Notes: generated by a model from the sequence alone, not told the origin. A stretch of DNA of 64,000 nt from DASUPK01 sp963795665 (GCA_963795665.1 CAWCIP010000014.1:1-64000), one strand, 5' to 3'; shown: positions 27,456-38,577, counted from the stretch's first letter. Numbers and translations: made by a program.

Positions 27456-30304
27456 TGTCCGCGGATGTCGAAGCGAAGGTGCGGAGCGTTCTGTTTGTGG
27501 GCGCTGGCGTCGCTGCCGTGGGTGGCCTTGGCGAAGCGGAAGGGTCGGCGGGGTCGGAACCGGCGCCGATCGTCCGCGCACTCGAGCTTCGCAGCGACGC
27601 CCCGATCGATGTCGCCGAAGTGCGGCTGTTGATTTCGCTGGCGGTGGGCGAGCCGATGGACGAAGCGCGCACCCGCCGCACGCTCCGGAGTCTGCGCTAC
27701 TCGGGCCTCGCTTCGGAGGTCGAGATCTATTCGCGCCCCGCACCCGGGGACGCTGCCGGTGTCGTGGCGATCGTCGCGCTGTGGACCGATGTGCAGGTCC
27801 TGTCCGTCGACGTGAGCGGCGAGCTCGGAATCAAGAAGACCCGCCTCCTCGAGGCCCTGCCGCAGCGCTCGGGGCAGCCGTTGCGGGAGGATCGCCTGCT
27901 GCGCGGCGTCTATCGTCTGCAGGACCGCCTGGCCGCGGAGGGGTTCCTCGACGCCGAGGTGCGACTCGAGGTGGCGATGGGCGCGGAGGAAGCGGGAGCT
28001 GGAGGCGGTTCGGACCGCCGCGGCGCGAAGGTGACCTACCGGATCGCGGCGGGCCCGCAAACCTCGGTGCGCAGGATCACTTTCACCGGCGCCGCCCCCG
28101 TCTTCGCCGACAGCGAACTGCTGGGCGCCCTGCGCACGAAACCGGAAGCGCCGTACCGGAAGGAGGTAGCCTCCGACGACCTCGAACGGCTCCAGAACTG
28201 GCTCTTTTCGCGCGGCTATCGCGAAGCCGTCGTCGAGCGGCTCCCGGACAGCCTGGACTCCGGGCTGCACGTGGTGGATCTGGCCTTCGCCGTGCGGCTC
28301 GGGCCGAAAGTCGAGTTCACGGCGCAGGGAATGACGCTGCGCGAGCTCGAGAAGAAGAACCTCGTGCCGTTCCTCGGCGAAAGTGGCTACGACGAAGCGC
28401 TGGTCCTGCAGTCGGTCGAGCGCATCCGGCGCTACTTCCAGGAGAAGGGGCACTATCGCGTCCAGGTGACCCGCACGGAAGAGCGTTCACCGGAGGTCGT
28501 CCAACTCAGCTTTGCCATCGATCCCGGACCGCGCCTCCTGCTCGATGAAGTCCGCTTCGAAGGCAACCAGAGCTATCGATGCCGAACGGCTCCGGCGCCT
28601 GATGACGACCTCCGCCCGGCGCTTTCTGCTGCCCGGAAGCGGCCGTCTGGTGGACGAAGAGCTCTCCGCCGACCTGTCGAACCTGCGCTCGTTCTACCTG
28701 CTCGAGGGTTTCGATCACTCCCGGGTCGGTCCGGCCCGCATCTCGAGAAAGGGGACCGGCTCGAGGTCATCGTGCCGATCGTCGAAGGGCCGGCGCCGGC
28801 GGGTCGGCGAGCTCGTGTTGCAGGACCTGGCGCCGCTCGACGAGAAGGCGGTGCGCGCGGCGCTGCCGCTGGAGAGCGGCGGCCCGTTTCATCGCCTGCT
28901 GCTCGAACGCAGCGTCGATACCCTGCGCGCCCTGCTCGAAGATCGCGGCTACGGCGATGCGCTCGTCTCGTCGGAGGTCGAATGGAGCGCCGACGATCTC
29001 GTCGCCACTGTCCGCCTGCGGGTCTTCACCGGCCAGCAATGGGTGGTCGACCGGACCCTGCTGCGCGGCCTTCGCCGGACCGATCCGCGCGTCGTCCGCC
29101 GCTTCCTGGGGATCTCCCCGGGCGATCCGGTGCGGCAGGCGGCGGTGCTGGACCTCCAGCGCCGGCTCTACGGTCTGGGGATCTTCAGCCGCGTGGACGC
29201 GCGCGTAGCCCCCGGAGCGGAGGGCGGAGAGGCGCGCGAGATTCTGGTCGACCTCGAAGAGGGCCGGTCGCGATCGATTCAGGCCGGCGCCGGCTACGAC
29301 TCGGAGAGTGGTATCCGGGGACTGCTTCGACTGTCGCAGGGAAACCTGTTCGGCAAGGCCTCCTCGCTCTCGCTCGATCTTCTCGGCAGCCAGAAGGACC
29401 AACACGCCCGCCTGGTGTACCACCAGCCCTACATCGGCAACCTGCTGGCCGACCTGTCCGCGACGCTCTATGACGAGCACGAGGACCGTCCGGATTTCAA
29501 CGTCGACCGCCGCGGCGGCCAGCTGGTGATCGGACGCGAGCTCGGGCACTGGTCGCTGCACTCGTTTCTCTCCTACCGTCTGGTCGAGCTCGACGCCGGC
29601 GAGTTCAATCCGGAGATTCCCCTCGACAGCCGCAACGCGCGGGTCGCCAGCGTCACGCCGACCGCGAACTACGACCGCCGCAACGACCCGCTCGACCCGA
29701 CCCGGGGCTGGAACGGATCGTTCCAGCTCGAATACGCCTTCCCGGCACTCGCGGCCGACGCCGACTTTCTCAAGATGTTCGGCCAGGCGACCGCCTACCT
29801 GCCTCTCGGCCGCCTCGGTGTACTCGCGGTGAGCGCCCGCGGCGGAGCCATCGAACCGCTTGCCGGACTGCCGCAGCAGTCGTCCCGCGACGCATCTGCA
29901 ATCGAGCGTTCCGGCGGCCGAGCTGTTCTACGCCGGCGGCCGCACGACGCACCGCGCCTACCGCCGCGACGAGCTCGGAATCGTCGGCGAAACGCTGATC
30001 TTCGATCCCGCCAGAACCACCGCGGATCCGTATCCCGCTGGCGGCGGCGGCCTGGCGTTGTTCAACTTCGAGTACCGGTTCCCGGTCGCCGGACCGGTCG
30101 GAGGGACGATCTTCCTGGACGGTGGCAACGTCTGGAACGGACTACCACGACGTCAACGTCGGTGCTCTGAAATGGGGCGCCGGCCTGGGAGTCCGGTACC
30201 TTTCGCCGGTCGGACCCATCCGCCTGGAGATCGGGTGGAAGCTCGAGCGGGAACCGTTCGAGGACCCCTACGTCTGGTTCATCAGTCTCGGCAATCCGTT
30301 CTAA
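27455..30304 (+). pseudogene. Omp85/BamA-TamA-like outer-membrane barrel, about five frameshifts
   Basis: About 949 codons. Several POTRA domains fill the first 600 residues (RLLISLAVGEPMDEARTRRT, VRRITFTGAAPVFADSELLG, VVDRTLLRGLRRTDPRVVRR). A beta-barrel follows, with NYDRRNDPLDPTRGWNGSF and the end GAGLGVRYLSPVGPIRLEIG. The last residue is Phe, the outer-membrane sorting signal. Breaks lie near 28,572, 28,735, 28,795, 29,878 and 30,142. It is longer than TamA or BamA, having extra POTRA repeats. Its ATG shares one base with the tamB stop. It marks this half of the window as from a diderm. Confidence 0.87.
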
Positions 30305-30343
30305 GAAGCCGAACGGGAGCGAGTGCGCTACCATTCGATCGCC

Positions 30344-31579
30344 ATGAGCCTCCTGCCGACCGCCCCGGAGCTTCTTTTCGCCACTGTCGAGGAGGCGCTG
30401 GAAGAGTTCCGGGCCGGCCGGATGGTCATCCTCGTCGACGACGAGGACCGGGAGAACGAAGGCGACCTGACCATCGCCGCCGAGAAAGTCACCCCCGAGG
30501 CGATCAACTTCATGGCCCGGCACGGCCGCGGCCTGATCTGCCTGGCGCTCACCGAGGAGCGGCTGCGACGAGCTGCGATCTGCCGCTGATGGTGCACGAC
30601 AACACCTCGCCGTTCGGCACGGCCTTCACCGTGTCGATCGAGGCGCGCGCGGGCGTCACCACCGGCATTTCGGCCGCCGACCGCGCGCGCGACCATTCGC
30701 GACCGCGATCGACCCGGCAACGCGGCCCGACGACCTGGTGCGCCCGGGTCACGTCTTCCCGCTGCCGCGCGCAAGGGCGGCGTGCTCGGAGCGCGCCGGC
30801 CAGACCGAAGCCGTCGGTCGACCTCGCGCGCCTCGCCGGCGTGCATCCCGCCGGCGGTGATCTGCGAGATCATGAACGACGACGGCACGATGGCGCGCGT
30901 GCCCGATCTGATGCGCTTCGCCGCCGAGCATGGCCTGCCGATGGTCACCATCGCGGACCTCATCCGGTACCGCCTGCGAACACGAGACGCTCGTGCGCCC
31001 GGTGCCTCGCCCGGCTGCCGCCGCGCTGGGGCGAGTTCACGATCCACGCCTACCGATCGGACCTCACCGGCGACGAGCACATCGCCTTGGTCATGGGGGA
31101 GCCGGCCGGCCGAGGAGCCGGTGCTCGTGCGCGTGCACAGCCAGTGCCTGACCGGCGACGTCTTCGGTTCGATGCGCTGCGACTGCGGACGCAGCTCGAG
31201 CTCGCGATGAGCCGCATCGACGAGGAGGGCCGGGGGTCCTCCTCTACCTGCTCCAGGAAGGGCGGGGCATCGGGCTGGTGAACAAGATCCGGGCCTACGA
31301 GCTGCAGGACGCCGGGCGTCGACACCGTCGAGGCGAACGAGCGGCTCGGGCTTCCAGCCGGACCAGCGGGACTACGGCGTCGGGGCGCAGATCCTGCGCG
31401 ACCTCGGCGTCCGCCAGATGCGGCTGCTGACCAACAACCCGAGCAAGTACGTCGCCCTGTCGGGCTACGGCCTCCAGATCGTCGAGCGCGTGCCGCTCGA
31501 GATCCCGCCGAACGACGAGAGCCGCGACTATCTGCGCACCAAGCGCGAAAAGCTCGGGCACCTTCTCCAGCTGGTCTGA
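30344..31579 (+). pseudogene. ribBA: RibBA: 3,4-DHBP synthase/GTP cyclohydrolase II, many frameshifts
   Basis: Both domains of the bifunctional riboflavin enzyme are present. RibB: VILVDDEDRENEGDL, NFMARHGRGLICLAL, FTVSIEARAGVTTGISA and HPAG..CEIMNDDG. RibA: the zinc/GTP site near VLVRVHSQCLTGDVFGSMRC, LQEGRGIGLVNKIRAYELQD, ANERLGF and LTNNPSKYVALSGYGL. At least eight frame changes occur between 30,560 and 31,320, the densest damage in the window. Since every catalytic block survives, sequencing error is the likely reason. An earlier GTG at 30323 is an alternative start. Confidence 0.85.
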
Positions 31580-31596
31580 TCGTCAGGAGCGCACCG

Positions 31597-32816
31597 GTGT
31601 TGCGCGTGCTGTGGATCGCGACCAAAGCCCCCTGGCCGCCGCGCGACGGCGGACGGCTTCTGCTCGGCGAGACGCTGCGCGAGCGCTCGGCTGCGGTCCG
31701 CCGGACGCATCGAGATGACCCTCGTCGCCCCCGTGCTGCGCCGCGACCTGGCGGCGACCGAGGAAGCGCTGCGCGGGCTCTGCTCGCCTCGACTGGTCGT
31801 CCTGCGGCCGCGACCCCGAGCCCTCGCGGCCCTCGCCTCGGCGGTCTCCCGACGACCTTATTCGGTCACCCGACACGAGCGCCCGGAGATCGCGCGGGTG
31901 GTGGAGAACGAGCTCGCGGCGGAGCGCTACGGCCTGGTGGTGGCGGAGCAGCTTCAGGCCTTCGCGCAGGGCGCTCCAGCCGAACGGGCTGGGGTTCCCG
32001 CGGATCCTGCGCGCGCAAAACGTGGAGAGCGACCTCTGGCGCCAGCTCGGCGAAGCCAGCCGGGGCTACTCGCGAACCCTGCTGTTGCGGGAATCGGCTC
32101 ACCTGGCGCGAGCCGAGCGTGCCGCGCTCGGCGCGGCTACGGCGACGCTGGCGCTGTCGTTCGAGGACGCCGAGCAGCTGCGCGCACTGGGGCCGCAGTC
32201 GGCTCGGATCGAGGTCCTGCCGCCGCCTTTTCCCGGCGAGTTGGATGCACCGGCGCCGTTGCTCTCCGGCGATCCTGCACTGGTGCTCTTCGGCAGCGCG
32301 GGCTGGGAGCCGAACCGACGGGCCGAACGGCGGTTCGTCGACGAGATCTGGCCGCGGGTTCGCGCGGTGAGTCCGTCGGCCGCGCTGCATTGGTTCGGCA
32401 GCCCCCCCGGCGCCCGGTCCGGCGGCTCGGAAGCGGGCCGCCCGGGAGTTTTCGCTCACCCGGCTCCCGCGGCGAGCGCCGAGGCTTTCTCACCGGGCGC
32501 CGTTCTGGTGTTGCCACTCGACATCGCCTCGGGGGTTCGCATGCGTGTGCTGGAAGCCTGGGCCCGGGGTGTCGTCGTCGTGGCAACTCCGGCGGCCGCT
32601 TCCGGCCTCGTGGCGAACGACGGCCGGGAGCTCCTGCTGGCCCGCAGCGGCGAAGAGTTCGCGGTGGCAGTCGAACGCCTGCGGACGGTCCCCGGACTCG
32701 CCGAACGGCTGATCGCCGGCGGGCGTGCGCGGCTCGCGGCCGATCACGCACCGGCGCGCTTCGCGGCGCGGTTCCTGGCGATCGCCGAGCGGCTTGCCGG
32801 GCGGACGCAGGGTTGA
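31597..32816 (+). pseudogene. Glycosyltransferase family 1/4-like (two or more frameshifts)
   Basis: About 405 residues. The GTG at 31597 has AGGAG 8 bases upstream. The first Rossmann domain begins LRVLWIATKAPWPPRDGGR. The second contains LVLFGSAGWEPNRRAERRFVDE and a nucleotide-binding stretch VLVLPLDIASGVRMRVLEAW ending in the conserved EAWARG. This is a GT-B glycosyltransferase, probably for surface glycan. Frames change near 31,695 and 31,975; the last 265 residues are intact. The next glycosyltransferase starts in its stop codon. Confidence 0.78.
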
Positions 32817-33262
32817 GGATTCTGCTGGTTTCGACGGCCTGGCCGTGGCCGACCCGCAAGGGCTATCAGTTGCGTCTGCTGCAGCTCGCCGAGGGACTTG
32901 GCCGTTGGCACGAGGTGACGCTTCTGGTGCCGCTGGCGCCGCCCGCTCGGGGCGCCCCTGCCGAGTCGCCGCCGGCCGGCACGTCGGCCTTTGCCATCGA
33001 GACCTACCACCTTTCGCGTTGGTCGGCACCCATTAGGGTCGGTGCGGCGTTCGTCGCCGGGCGTTCGCTCGAGAGCGGATGGGTCGGCTCGGCCGATCTG
33101 CGGCGCCGGCTGCGCGAGCTCGCGCCACGGTTCGACCGCGTCGTCTTGCAGCTGGTGCGGCTGGCGGGCGTGACCGACGCGCTCGCCGAGACGCCCTGGG
33201 TGCTCGATCTCGTCGACAGCCTGTCGCTCAATCTCGAACGCCGCGCGGCGCTCGACCGCTTC
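32813..33262 (+). CDS. Second glycosyltransferase, truncated by the contig join
   Basis: Only about 150 residues remain, from a TTG overlapping the preceding stop (TTGA). The start LRILLVSTAWPWPTRKGYQL matches the GT-B N-terminal domain and resembles the preceding protein. Recognisable sequence goes on through WVLDLVDSLSLNLERRAALD near 33,258. After this the frame turns to Cys/Ser/Pro-rich nonsense on the plus strand while a different gene begins on the minus strand. The C-terminal nucleotide-sugar domain is missing. Confidence 0.8.
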
Positions 33263-33270
33263 TGTTCGCC
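33255..33270. other. Probable chimeric junction between two genomes
   Basis: To the left, a glycosyltransferase breaks off in the middle of its first domain. To the right, an actinobacterial surface-protein gene runs in on the opposite strand without a natural end; its frame stops only at 33228, inside the glycosyltransferase. No insertion-sequence ends or target duplications are visible. The exact base cannot be fixed by eye. Confidence 0.75.
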
Positions 33271-35430
33271 CTCGTCTTGGTGCTCGCCGTCTGCGTGCTC
33301 GCCGCCGGTGCTCCGCCGAGGGGCGGCTCGAATGTGGGCTCGGGGATGGCGTCGACGCTCTCGCAGCCGCTGACCGCATCGAGGGAGAGCTGGTCGGTCT
33401 GGGCGCTGTCGGCCGCGCCGGCGCCGCAGTCGACGGTGTCGGCGATCCCGTCGCGGGCGAACAGCTGGTCGTCGCCGTTGCCGCCGAGCAGGGTGTCCGG
33501 GCCGGCACCGCCGTCGATCGTGTCGGCGCCGCTCTGGCCGTCGAGCCTGTTGGGGCCGGCGTCGCCGATCAGGGTGTCGTCGGCGGGCGAGCCGGAGGCG
33601 TTCTCAAACGAGCTCAGCGAGGCGCTCATCCCCGTCGAGGACGCCGAGCCCGCGGCGAGGTCGACCGTGCCCGCCGAGCTGGTTGGCGGCGCGGCTACGC
33701 CGAGGAATAGCGTGTCGAAGCCGGGGCCCCCGTCGACAGCGTCGCTGCCGCCATTGGGGCGCTCGATCACGGCGTCGTCGCCGCCTCCGGCGCAGACCGT
33801 GTCGTTGCCCTGCCTGAGATCGATGAGATCGCCGCTGTCGGAGCCCAGGATGACGTGGGGCGCCGCTGTCCCAGTGAAGCCGTGGGAGACGAGCCGGTCG
33901 ACGATCTTCCCCTGGCAGCGGTTGAGCTCGTAGGCGCCCACGTCGCACTCCGGCAGGGAATCGCCGTCCTCGTCGAACCCCCGGGGGGCGCCGCGCTGGT
34001 CGGTGCTCAGCGTAGTGCCGTCGACCCCGTTGCAGGAGGCCGCCGGGATCCGGTCCAGCGCCGGGCTGCCCGCGGGGAGCGCGTGCGTCACCGTTGGACC
34101 ACCGTTGTCGGCCTCCCCGAGCAGTCCGGGGTCCGTGTTCTGCAGGTCGCCGGTGCCGGTCAGCCCGCAGGTGGTGCCGCGGTCGATGTTGAAACCGTCC
34201 GAGTCGATCGAGCCGTTGGTCGAGCATTCGTTGGTGCCGTTCTCGGAGAGGATCGTGGCGCCGACGGCCAGCGACGTGCCCGAGACGCTCGCGGTGTCGT
34301 AGAGGATCGATCTGCTGCCAGGGCCGCCCGCCGAGTTCAGGGTGAAGGTGGAGCTCCTGATGGCCGTGCTCCCCCCGCGAACCTGGAGCCCCGCCCCGTC
34401 GATCTGGGCGTGGTTGTCGGTCAGGGTGACGTTCTGGATGACGAGCATCCCGTTGATCGTCCCCAGGTCCGTGTAGTCGATCCCGCCGCCGGAGCTCAGC
34501 CCGCTGGCCGCGCTCACCGTGTTGTTGTCGATCGTGCTGCGCTCGATTCGCAATGGCGCGTTCTCGGCGTAGATCCCGCCCCCGTGGGCCGCGTCCGCGC
34601 TGTCGAACGCCGTGACGGTGTTGCTCGCGATCGTCGAGTCGAAGACGCTCGACATCCCCACCGCTGGCGGCGACGCCGCCGCCGAAGACGTCGTCGGTGT
34701 TGGAGTCGTCAGGGGCAGTGGCGCTGTTGCTCGTGATCGAGCTCCCGTTGATCGTCAAGCTCTTGGTGGCCCGGATCCCTCCCCCGACCAGCCCCGTCGG
34801 CGCGGTCGAGACGTTCCCCGAGACCGTGCTGGCGTTGAGTGTCAGGTCGCCGACGACCTGCATGCCCCCGCCGACGCCGGCCGTCGTGCTGTTGGTGACC
34901 CTCGAGCTGTTCAGGGTCACCGAGTTCAACCCCGGAACCCGGAGCGCCCCGCCGTTGCCGGCGGACGGCGGGTGGCCGTGATCGAGCCTGACGTGGTCGA
35001 GGGTCAGCGATGAGGCGGTGGTGGTCTTCACGTCGATCACCCGGTCGGCGTTGCCTCCGTCGATCGTCGACTCGCCGGAATCCCCTTCGATGGTCAGGGG
35101 CCCGGCCGGGTTGAGGAAGACGTCGAGGTCGCCGGTGGTATCGCCGTCCTCGTTGGCCCCGGTGAGCGTCAGGTTGTAGAGCGGCTGGGTGAGGACGATC
35201 ACGTCCGGCGCGTTGGCATCGCCGGCCGCGCACTGATCGACGGCCGCGTTCGCGCTGGCGGCCAGGACCGCCTCGCGCAAGGTGCAGTTGCCATTGTTCT
35301 GGGTGATGTCGTCGGTGGTGACCGTGGGGGTGATCGTCGCCGCCCGAGCGGCGGGCGCAACGGTTGCACCGGCAAGCGCGCCGGCGGCCAGCAGAGAGAC
35401 GAGTCCGGCAAGGGCACGATGCGTGGTCAT
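33262..35430 (-). pseudogene. Secreted CSLREA/beta-helix protein with Ca-binding repeats (one frameshift, C-terminus lost)
   Basis: More than 700 residues. A Sec signal ends near PAARA. A CSLREA-type start (NCTLREAVLAAS) leads into a right-handed beta-helix with many G-G-G-hydrophobic turns. Then comes a choice-of-anchor Q segment (GGPTVTHALPAGSPALD to CDVGAYE). Near the C-terminus are haemolysin-type Ca repeats (GNDTVCAGGGDDAV, GGAGPDTLLGGNGDD). The frame shifts near 34,670. The last residues before 33,228 belong to the other genome. It is probably a cell-surface adhesin-like protein of an actinobacterium, next to a divergent LuxR-type regulator. Confidence 0.82.
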
Positions 35431-35745
35431 TCGTCCGGGACCTCCTCGGCGCGGGCATCCTCCCCGCGCGCTGTTCGTTTGTCAGGAGACGAGGGCCGGG
35501 GCGCTCGAGCGCGGCCGCCGACCCGCCGCCCGGTCACCTGATCCAGCTCTCGCATCAGGTCGCGCTCGCGGGTCTCGCGCCGATCGGCGTCCTCGCCGTC
35601 GCGACCGGCCTGCGAGCCGCTGTCCGGCGCCTCTGAGTCAGGCGGAAGCTCCACTCTCGCCAGTCTCCGCGAGGCTCCCCTCGGTGTCGTCAGGGTTCCG
35701 ACCCTGATCTTTTGCGGCACGTATAAATGCGAGAGGCTTCCGCCG
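35431..35745. other. Divergent promoter region, no gene seen
   Basis: These 315 bases separate the surface-protein gene (left) and the LuxR-type regulator (right). A minus-strand open frame crosses it and ends in an ATGA overlap with the surface-protein start, but its charged, low-complexity sequence is not convincing. A TATAAAT box lies near the right end. Confidence 0.45.
35722..35728 (+). promoter_or_regulatory. Candidate -10 box of the LuxR-type regulator gene
   Basis: TATAAAT ends 17 bases before the ATG at 35746, with GAGAGG between them 9 bases before the ATG. If used, transcription would start only about 10 bases before the start codon, giving a near-leaderless message. No matching -35 box is evident. 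Confidence 0.35.
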
Positions 35746-38577
35746 ATGGCCATACCGTCCCGACCACGCGCGGCACCGACCATCATCGAGCGCACGGAGG
35801 CCCTCGATGCGATCTACTCGACCCTGGCGGCCGCGCGGGAAGGCTCTGGGCGCTGCCTCGTCCTGGAAGGGACGGCGGGACTCGGGAAGTCACGCCTGGT
35901 GGAGGAGGCCTGCGAGGTGGCGGGCGGGCTCGAGATGACGGTCCTGCGCGCTCGCGGAGCCGAGCTCGAGCGCGATTTCAGCTTCGGCGTCGTGCTCCGG
36001 CTGTTCGAGCCCCTCCTGGCCGGCGCCGAGGATGAACGCGACGCCCTGATGTCCGGTGCCGCGGCGCTCTCCGAGCCGTTGTTCGCGGCGGGCGAGGGGG
36101 CATCCGGCGCGGGCGGGGAGAGCGAGTTCCCGCTCCTGCACGGGCTTCACTGGCTGACCGCGAATGCGTCGGAACGAGCGCCGCTGCTGCTCGTCGTCGA
36201 CGACGCGCATTGGGCGGATCCGCCCTCGCTGCGCTTTCTGATCTACCTCCTGCAGCGCCTCGACGAGCTTCCGATCGCCATGCTCGTCACCGCACGGCCG
36301 CGGCAACCGGGCCCGCAGGGACGGCTCACCGCCCAAATCGCCGGGCACGAGCTGGCCACGGTCTTCCCGCTCCAGCCCCTGAGCGAGGACGGGGTCGCCC
36401 AGCTCGTCAGGCTCGAGGTCGAGGGCGCGGACGACGAGCTCTGCGCCGCATGCGCCGCCGCGACCGGGGGCAACCCGTTCTACGTGCAGGAGCTGGCCGC
36501 CGCCCTGGCGGCCGCCGGCAGCGAGGCCGCCGGGGAGGCCGAGGCTCTGAGGGGTGAGCCGGTCTCCAGGACGATTCTCGGGCGCATCGCCCGGCTGGCC
36601 CCGGCGGCGGCGGAGCTGGCGTCCGCCGTGGCCGTGCTCGGGGACGGGGCTCCGCTCGAGCGCGCGGCTGAGCTCGGTGGACTCGAGGCCGAGGTGGCCG
36701 CGACGGCCGCGGACGAGCTCGCCGGCGCGGCCGTCTTCGAGGCCGGCGCCCCCCTGTCCTTCGTTCACCCGATCGTGCGAGAGGTCGTGTACGGGGACAT
36801 CCCCGAAGCACGGCGGGCCCTGGCACACGCGCGGGCTGCCGAGCTGCTGCGGGACGCGGGCGCCGACGCCGAGCTGATCGCCTCCCAGCTCGTGGAGGCG
36901 CATGGAGCGGCCGGCGACTGGGCCGTGCCGGCGCTGAGAGCAGCGGCTATGAGGGCGCGGGAGCGAGGGGCGCCGACCGCCGCCGCGCGCTACCTGGCCG
37001 AGGCGCTTCGAAGCGTGGTCGCCGACGGCGACCGCGGCGTCCTGCTCAAGGAGCTGGCCGTGGCGGAGGCCAGGTCACACGAGGAGGGCGCCGTCGAGCA
37101 CGCTCGCGAGGCGATCGACGCCATCGATGGGCCACGCGGTCGCGCCGAGGCGGCGCTCGAGATCGGGATGGAGCTCGTCGACGCCAGGCGGCCCGAGGCC
37201 GAGCAGATCTTCGAGCGGGGGCTCGAGGCGCTCGCCGGCTCCACGGACGAGGACGAGCTGGCGATGGCCCTGCGCTCCTCGCGAGCCGCCATCGGCTTCG
37301 GTCATGCGACGACGTCCCCAGGCGAGCTCGACGCGATCCTCGCGCGCGCCGCGAGGGGCGTCGCGACCCCGGCCGAGCGCCTCATGCTCGCGCACGGTGC
37401 GCTCGCCCCAGCGCTCCAGGGCAAGGACATCGACCGGATCCGCCGCATGGCGAGAGCGTCGCTGGGGGGGCCGCTGGCCAACGTGACCAGCCCCACCGCG
37501 ATCGCAGCATTCTCGCTCGCGGCGACCGCCCTGTTCATGACGGGTGCCATGACCGAGTCCGAGCGCGCGCTCGATGCGGTCGTGACGTCCGCGCACGAAC
37601 GGGGAGCGGTGCTCGCCTTCGGCACGCTCTCACACGTGCGCGCGCACGCCTATCACCGGCTCGGCCGCCTCGACGACGCGATCGTCGACGCCCAGAGCAC
37701 GCTCGACACCGCCCGCTACGGGTGGGAGCCCGAGCTCCCCGCGGTGCACGCCGTCCTCGCGCTCTGCCTGATCGAACGCGACGAGCTGTCCGCGGCGGCG
37801 GCCGCCATCGATCTTCCCGGCGGCGAGGAGCGCTGGTCGGAGACCTTCACCTGGAGCGACCTGCTCGAAGCCCGCGGCCGGCTCCACCTCGCGCGCGATG
37901 AGGACGAGGCGGCGCTGGATGACTTCCTCGCCTGTGGGGCACGCCTCGAGCCACTCGGCGCCTCCCACGCGGGAGTGGTGCCGTGGCGCTCGGGAGCCGT
38001 CGAGGCGGCGCTGCGGCTCGGCAAGCTCGAGCTCGCCGGCGAGCTGGCAAACGACGACCTGGCGCTCGCCCGCGGATTCGGCGCCCCGCGGGAGATCGGG
38101 CTGACACTGCGCGCGGCCGGGACCGCAGCGGGGGGCGACCGCGGCATCGAGCTGCTGCGCGAGGCGGTCGAGACGCTGCGGGAGTCCGAGGCGGCCCTGG
38201 AGCTCGCGCACGCGCTCTGCGATCTCGGCGGCGCGCTGCTCGCGGAGGGTCACCGTCTGGCGGCGCGCGAGGCTCTCGCCGAGGCGCTAGACCTCGCCCA
38301 CCGCTGCCGCGCCGATCGCCTCGAGGAAACCGCCCGGCGGCGTCTGGTGGCGACCGGCGCTCGGCCCCGTCGCGCGAGCGCTCGCGGGAGCGACGCGCTG
38401 ACCCCGCGTGAGCGCCGGATTGCGCAGATGGCCGCAGCCGGCCTGGGCAACCGCGAGATCGCCGAGGCACTCTTCATCACCACGAAGACCGTGGAGACGC
38501 ATCTGGGGCGGGCCTACCGGAAGCTGGAGGTCTCAGGCCGCGGCGAGCTCGCTGACGCCCTCGGACGGGACGACTGA
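35746..38577 (+). CDS. Large ATP-binding LuxR-family regulator (LAL type)
   Basis: 943 residues, typical for LAL regulators. The N-terminal AAA/STAND ATPase domain has Walker A EGTAGLGKSRL (41-51) and Walker B LLLVVDDAHWAD (near 150). The middle is helical, TPR-like, rich in Ala and Glu. The C-terminal LuxR helix-turn-helix reads LTPRERRIAQMAAAGLGNRE then TVETHLGRAYRKL. It likely activates transcription when a ligand and ATP are bound. It is divergent from the surface-protein gene and could control it (inference). These regulators are plentiful in Actinobacteria, which supports the origin of this half. Confidence 0.93.
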   Translation: MAIPSRPRAAPTIIERTEALDAIYSTLAAAREGSGRCLVLEGTAGLGKSRLVEEACEVAGGLEMTVLRARGAELERDFSFGVVLRLFEPLLAGAEDERDALMSGAAALSEPLFAAGEGASGAGGESEFPLLHGLHWLTANASERAPLLLVVDDAHWADPPSLRFLIYLLQRLDELPIAMLVTARPRQPGPQGRLTAQIAGHELATVFPLQPLSEDGVAQLVRLEVEGADDELCAACAAATGGNPFYVQELAAALAAAGSEAAGEAEALRGEPVSRTILGRIARLAPAAAELASAVAVLGDGAPLERAAELGGLEAEVAATAADELAGAAVFEAGAPLSFVHPIVREVVYGDIPEARRALAHARAAELLRDAGADAELIASQLVEAHGAAGDWAVPALRAAAMRARERGAPTAAARYLAEALRSVVADGDRGVLLKELAVAEARSHEEGAVEHAREAIDAIDGPRGRAEAALEIGMELVDARRPEAEQIFERGLEALAGSTDEDELAMALRSSRAAIGFGHATTSPGELDAILARAARGVATPAERLMLAHGALAPALQGKDIDRIRRMARASLGGPLANVTSPTAIAAFSLAATALFMTGAMTESERALDAVVTSAHERGAVLAFGTLSHVRAHAYHRLGRLDDAIVDAQSTLDTARYGWEPELPAVHAVLALCLIERDELSAAAAAIDLPGGEERWSETFTWSDLLEARGRLHLARDEDEAALDDFLACGARLEPLGASHAGVVPWRSGAVEAALRLGKLELAGELANDDLALARGFGAPREIGLTLRAAGTAAGGDRGIELLREAVETLRESEAALELAHALCDLGGALLAEGHRLAAREALAEALDLAHRCRADRLEETARRRLVATGARPRRASARGSDALTPRERRIAQMAAAGLGNREIAEALFITTKTVETHLGRAYRKLEVSGRGELADALGRDD

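Noticed and set aside
25600..31580. Programmed ribosomal frameshifting in tamB, the Omp85 gene and ribBA
   Set aside because: There are too many shifts, in both directions, without slippery sites or shared signals. Sequencing error explains them better.
33240..33280. Horizontal transfer or mobile-element insertion as cause of the break
   Set aside because: No integrase, transposase, tRNA gene, inverted ends or target duplication is present, and both genes are cut in mid-domain.
33079..33933. Open frame crossing the join on the plus strand
   Set aside because: It is a Ser/Pro-rich antisense reading of the Ca-repeat protein joined to glycosyltransferase sequence, produced by the join.
35427..35795. 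Minus-strand frame ending with an ATGA overlap at the surface-protein start
   Set aside because: The overlap is tempting, but the sequence is charged low-complexity and the frame runs back into the start of the LAL-type regulator gene.
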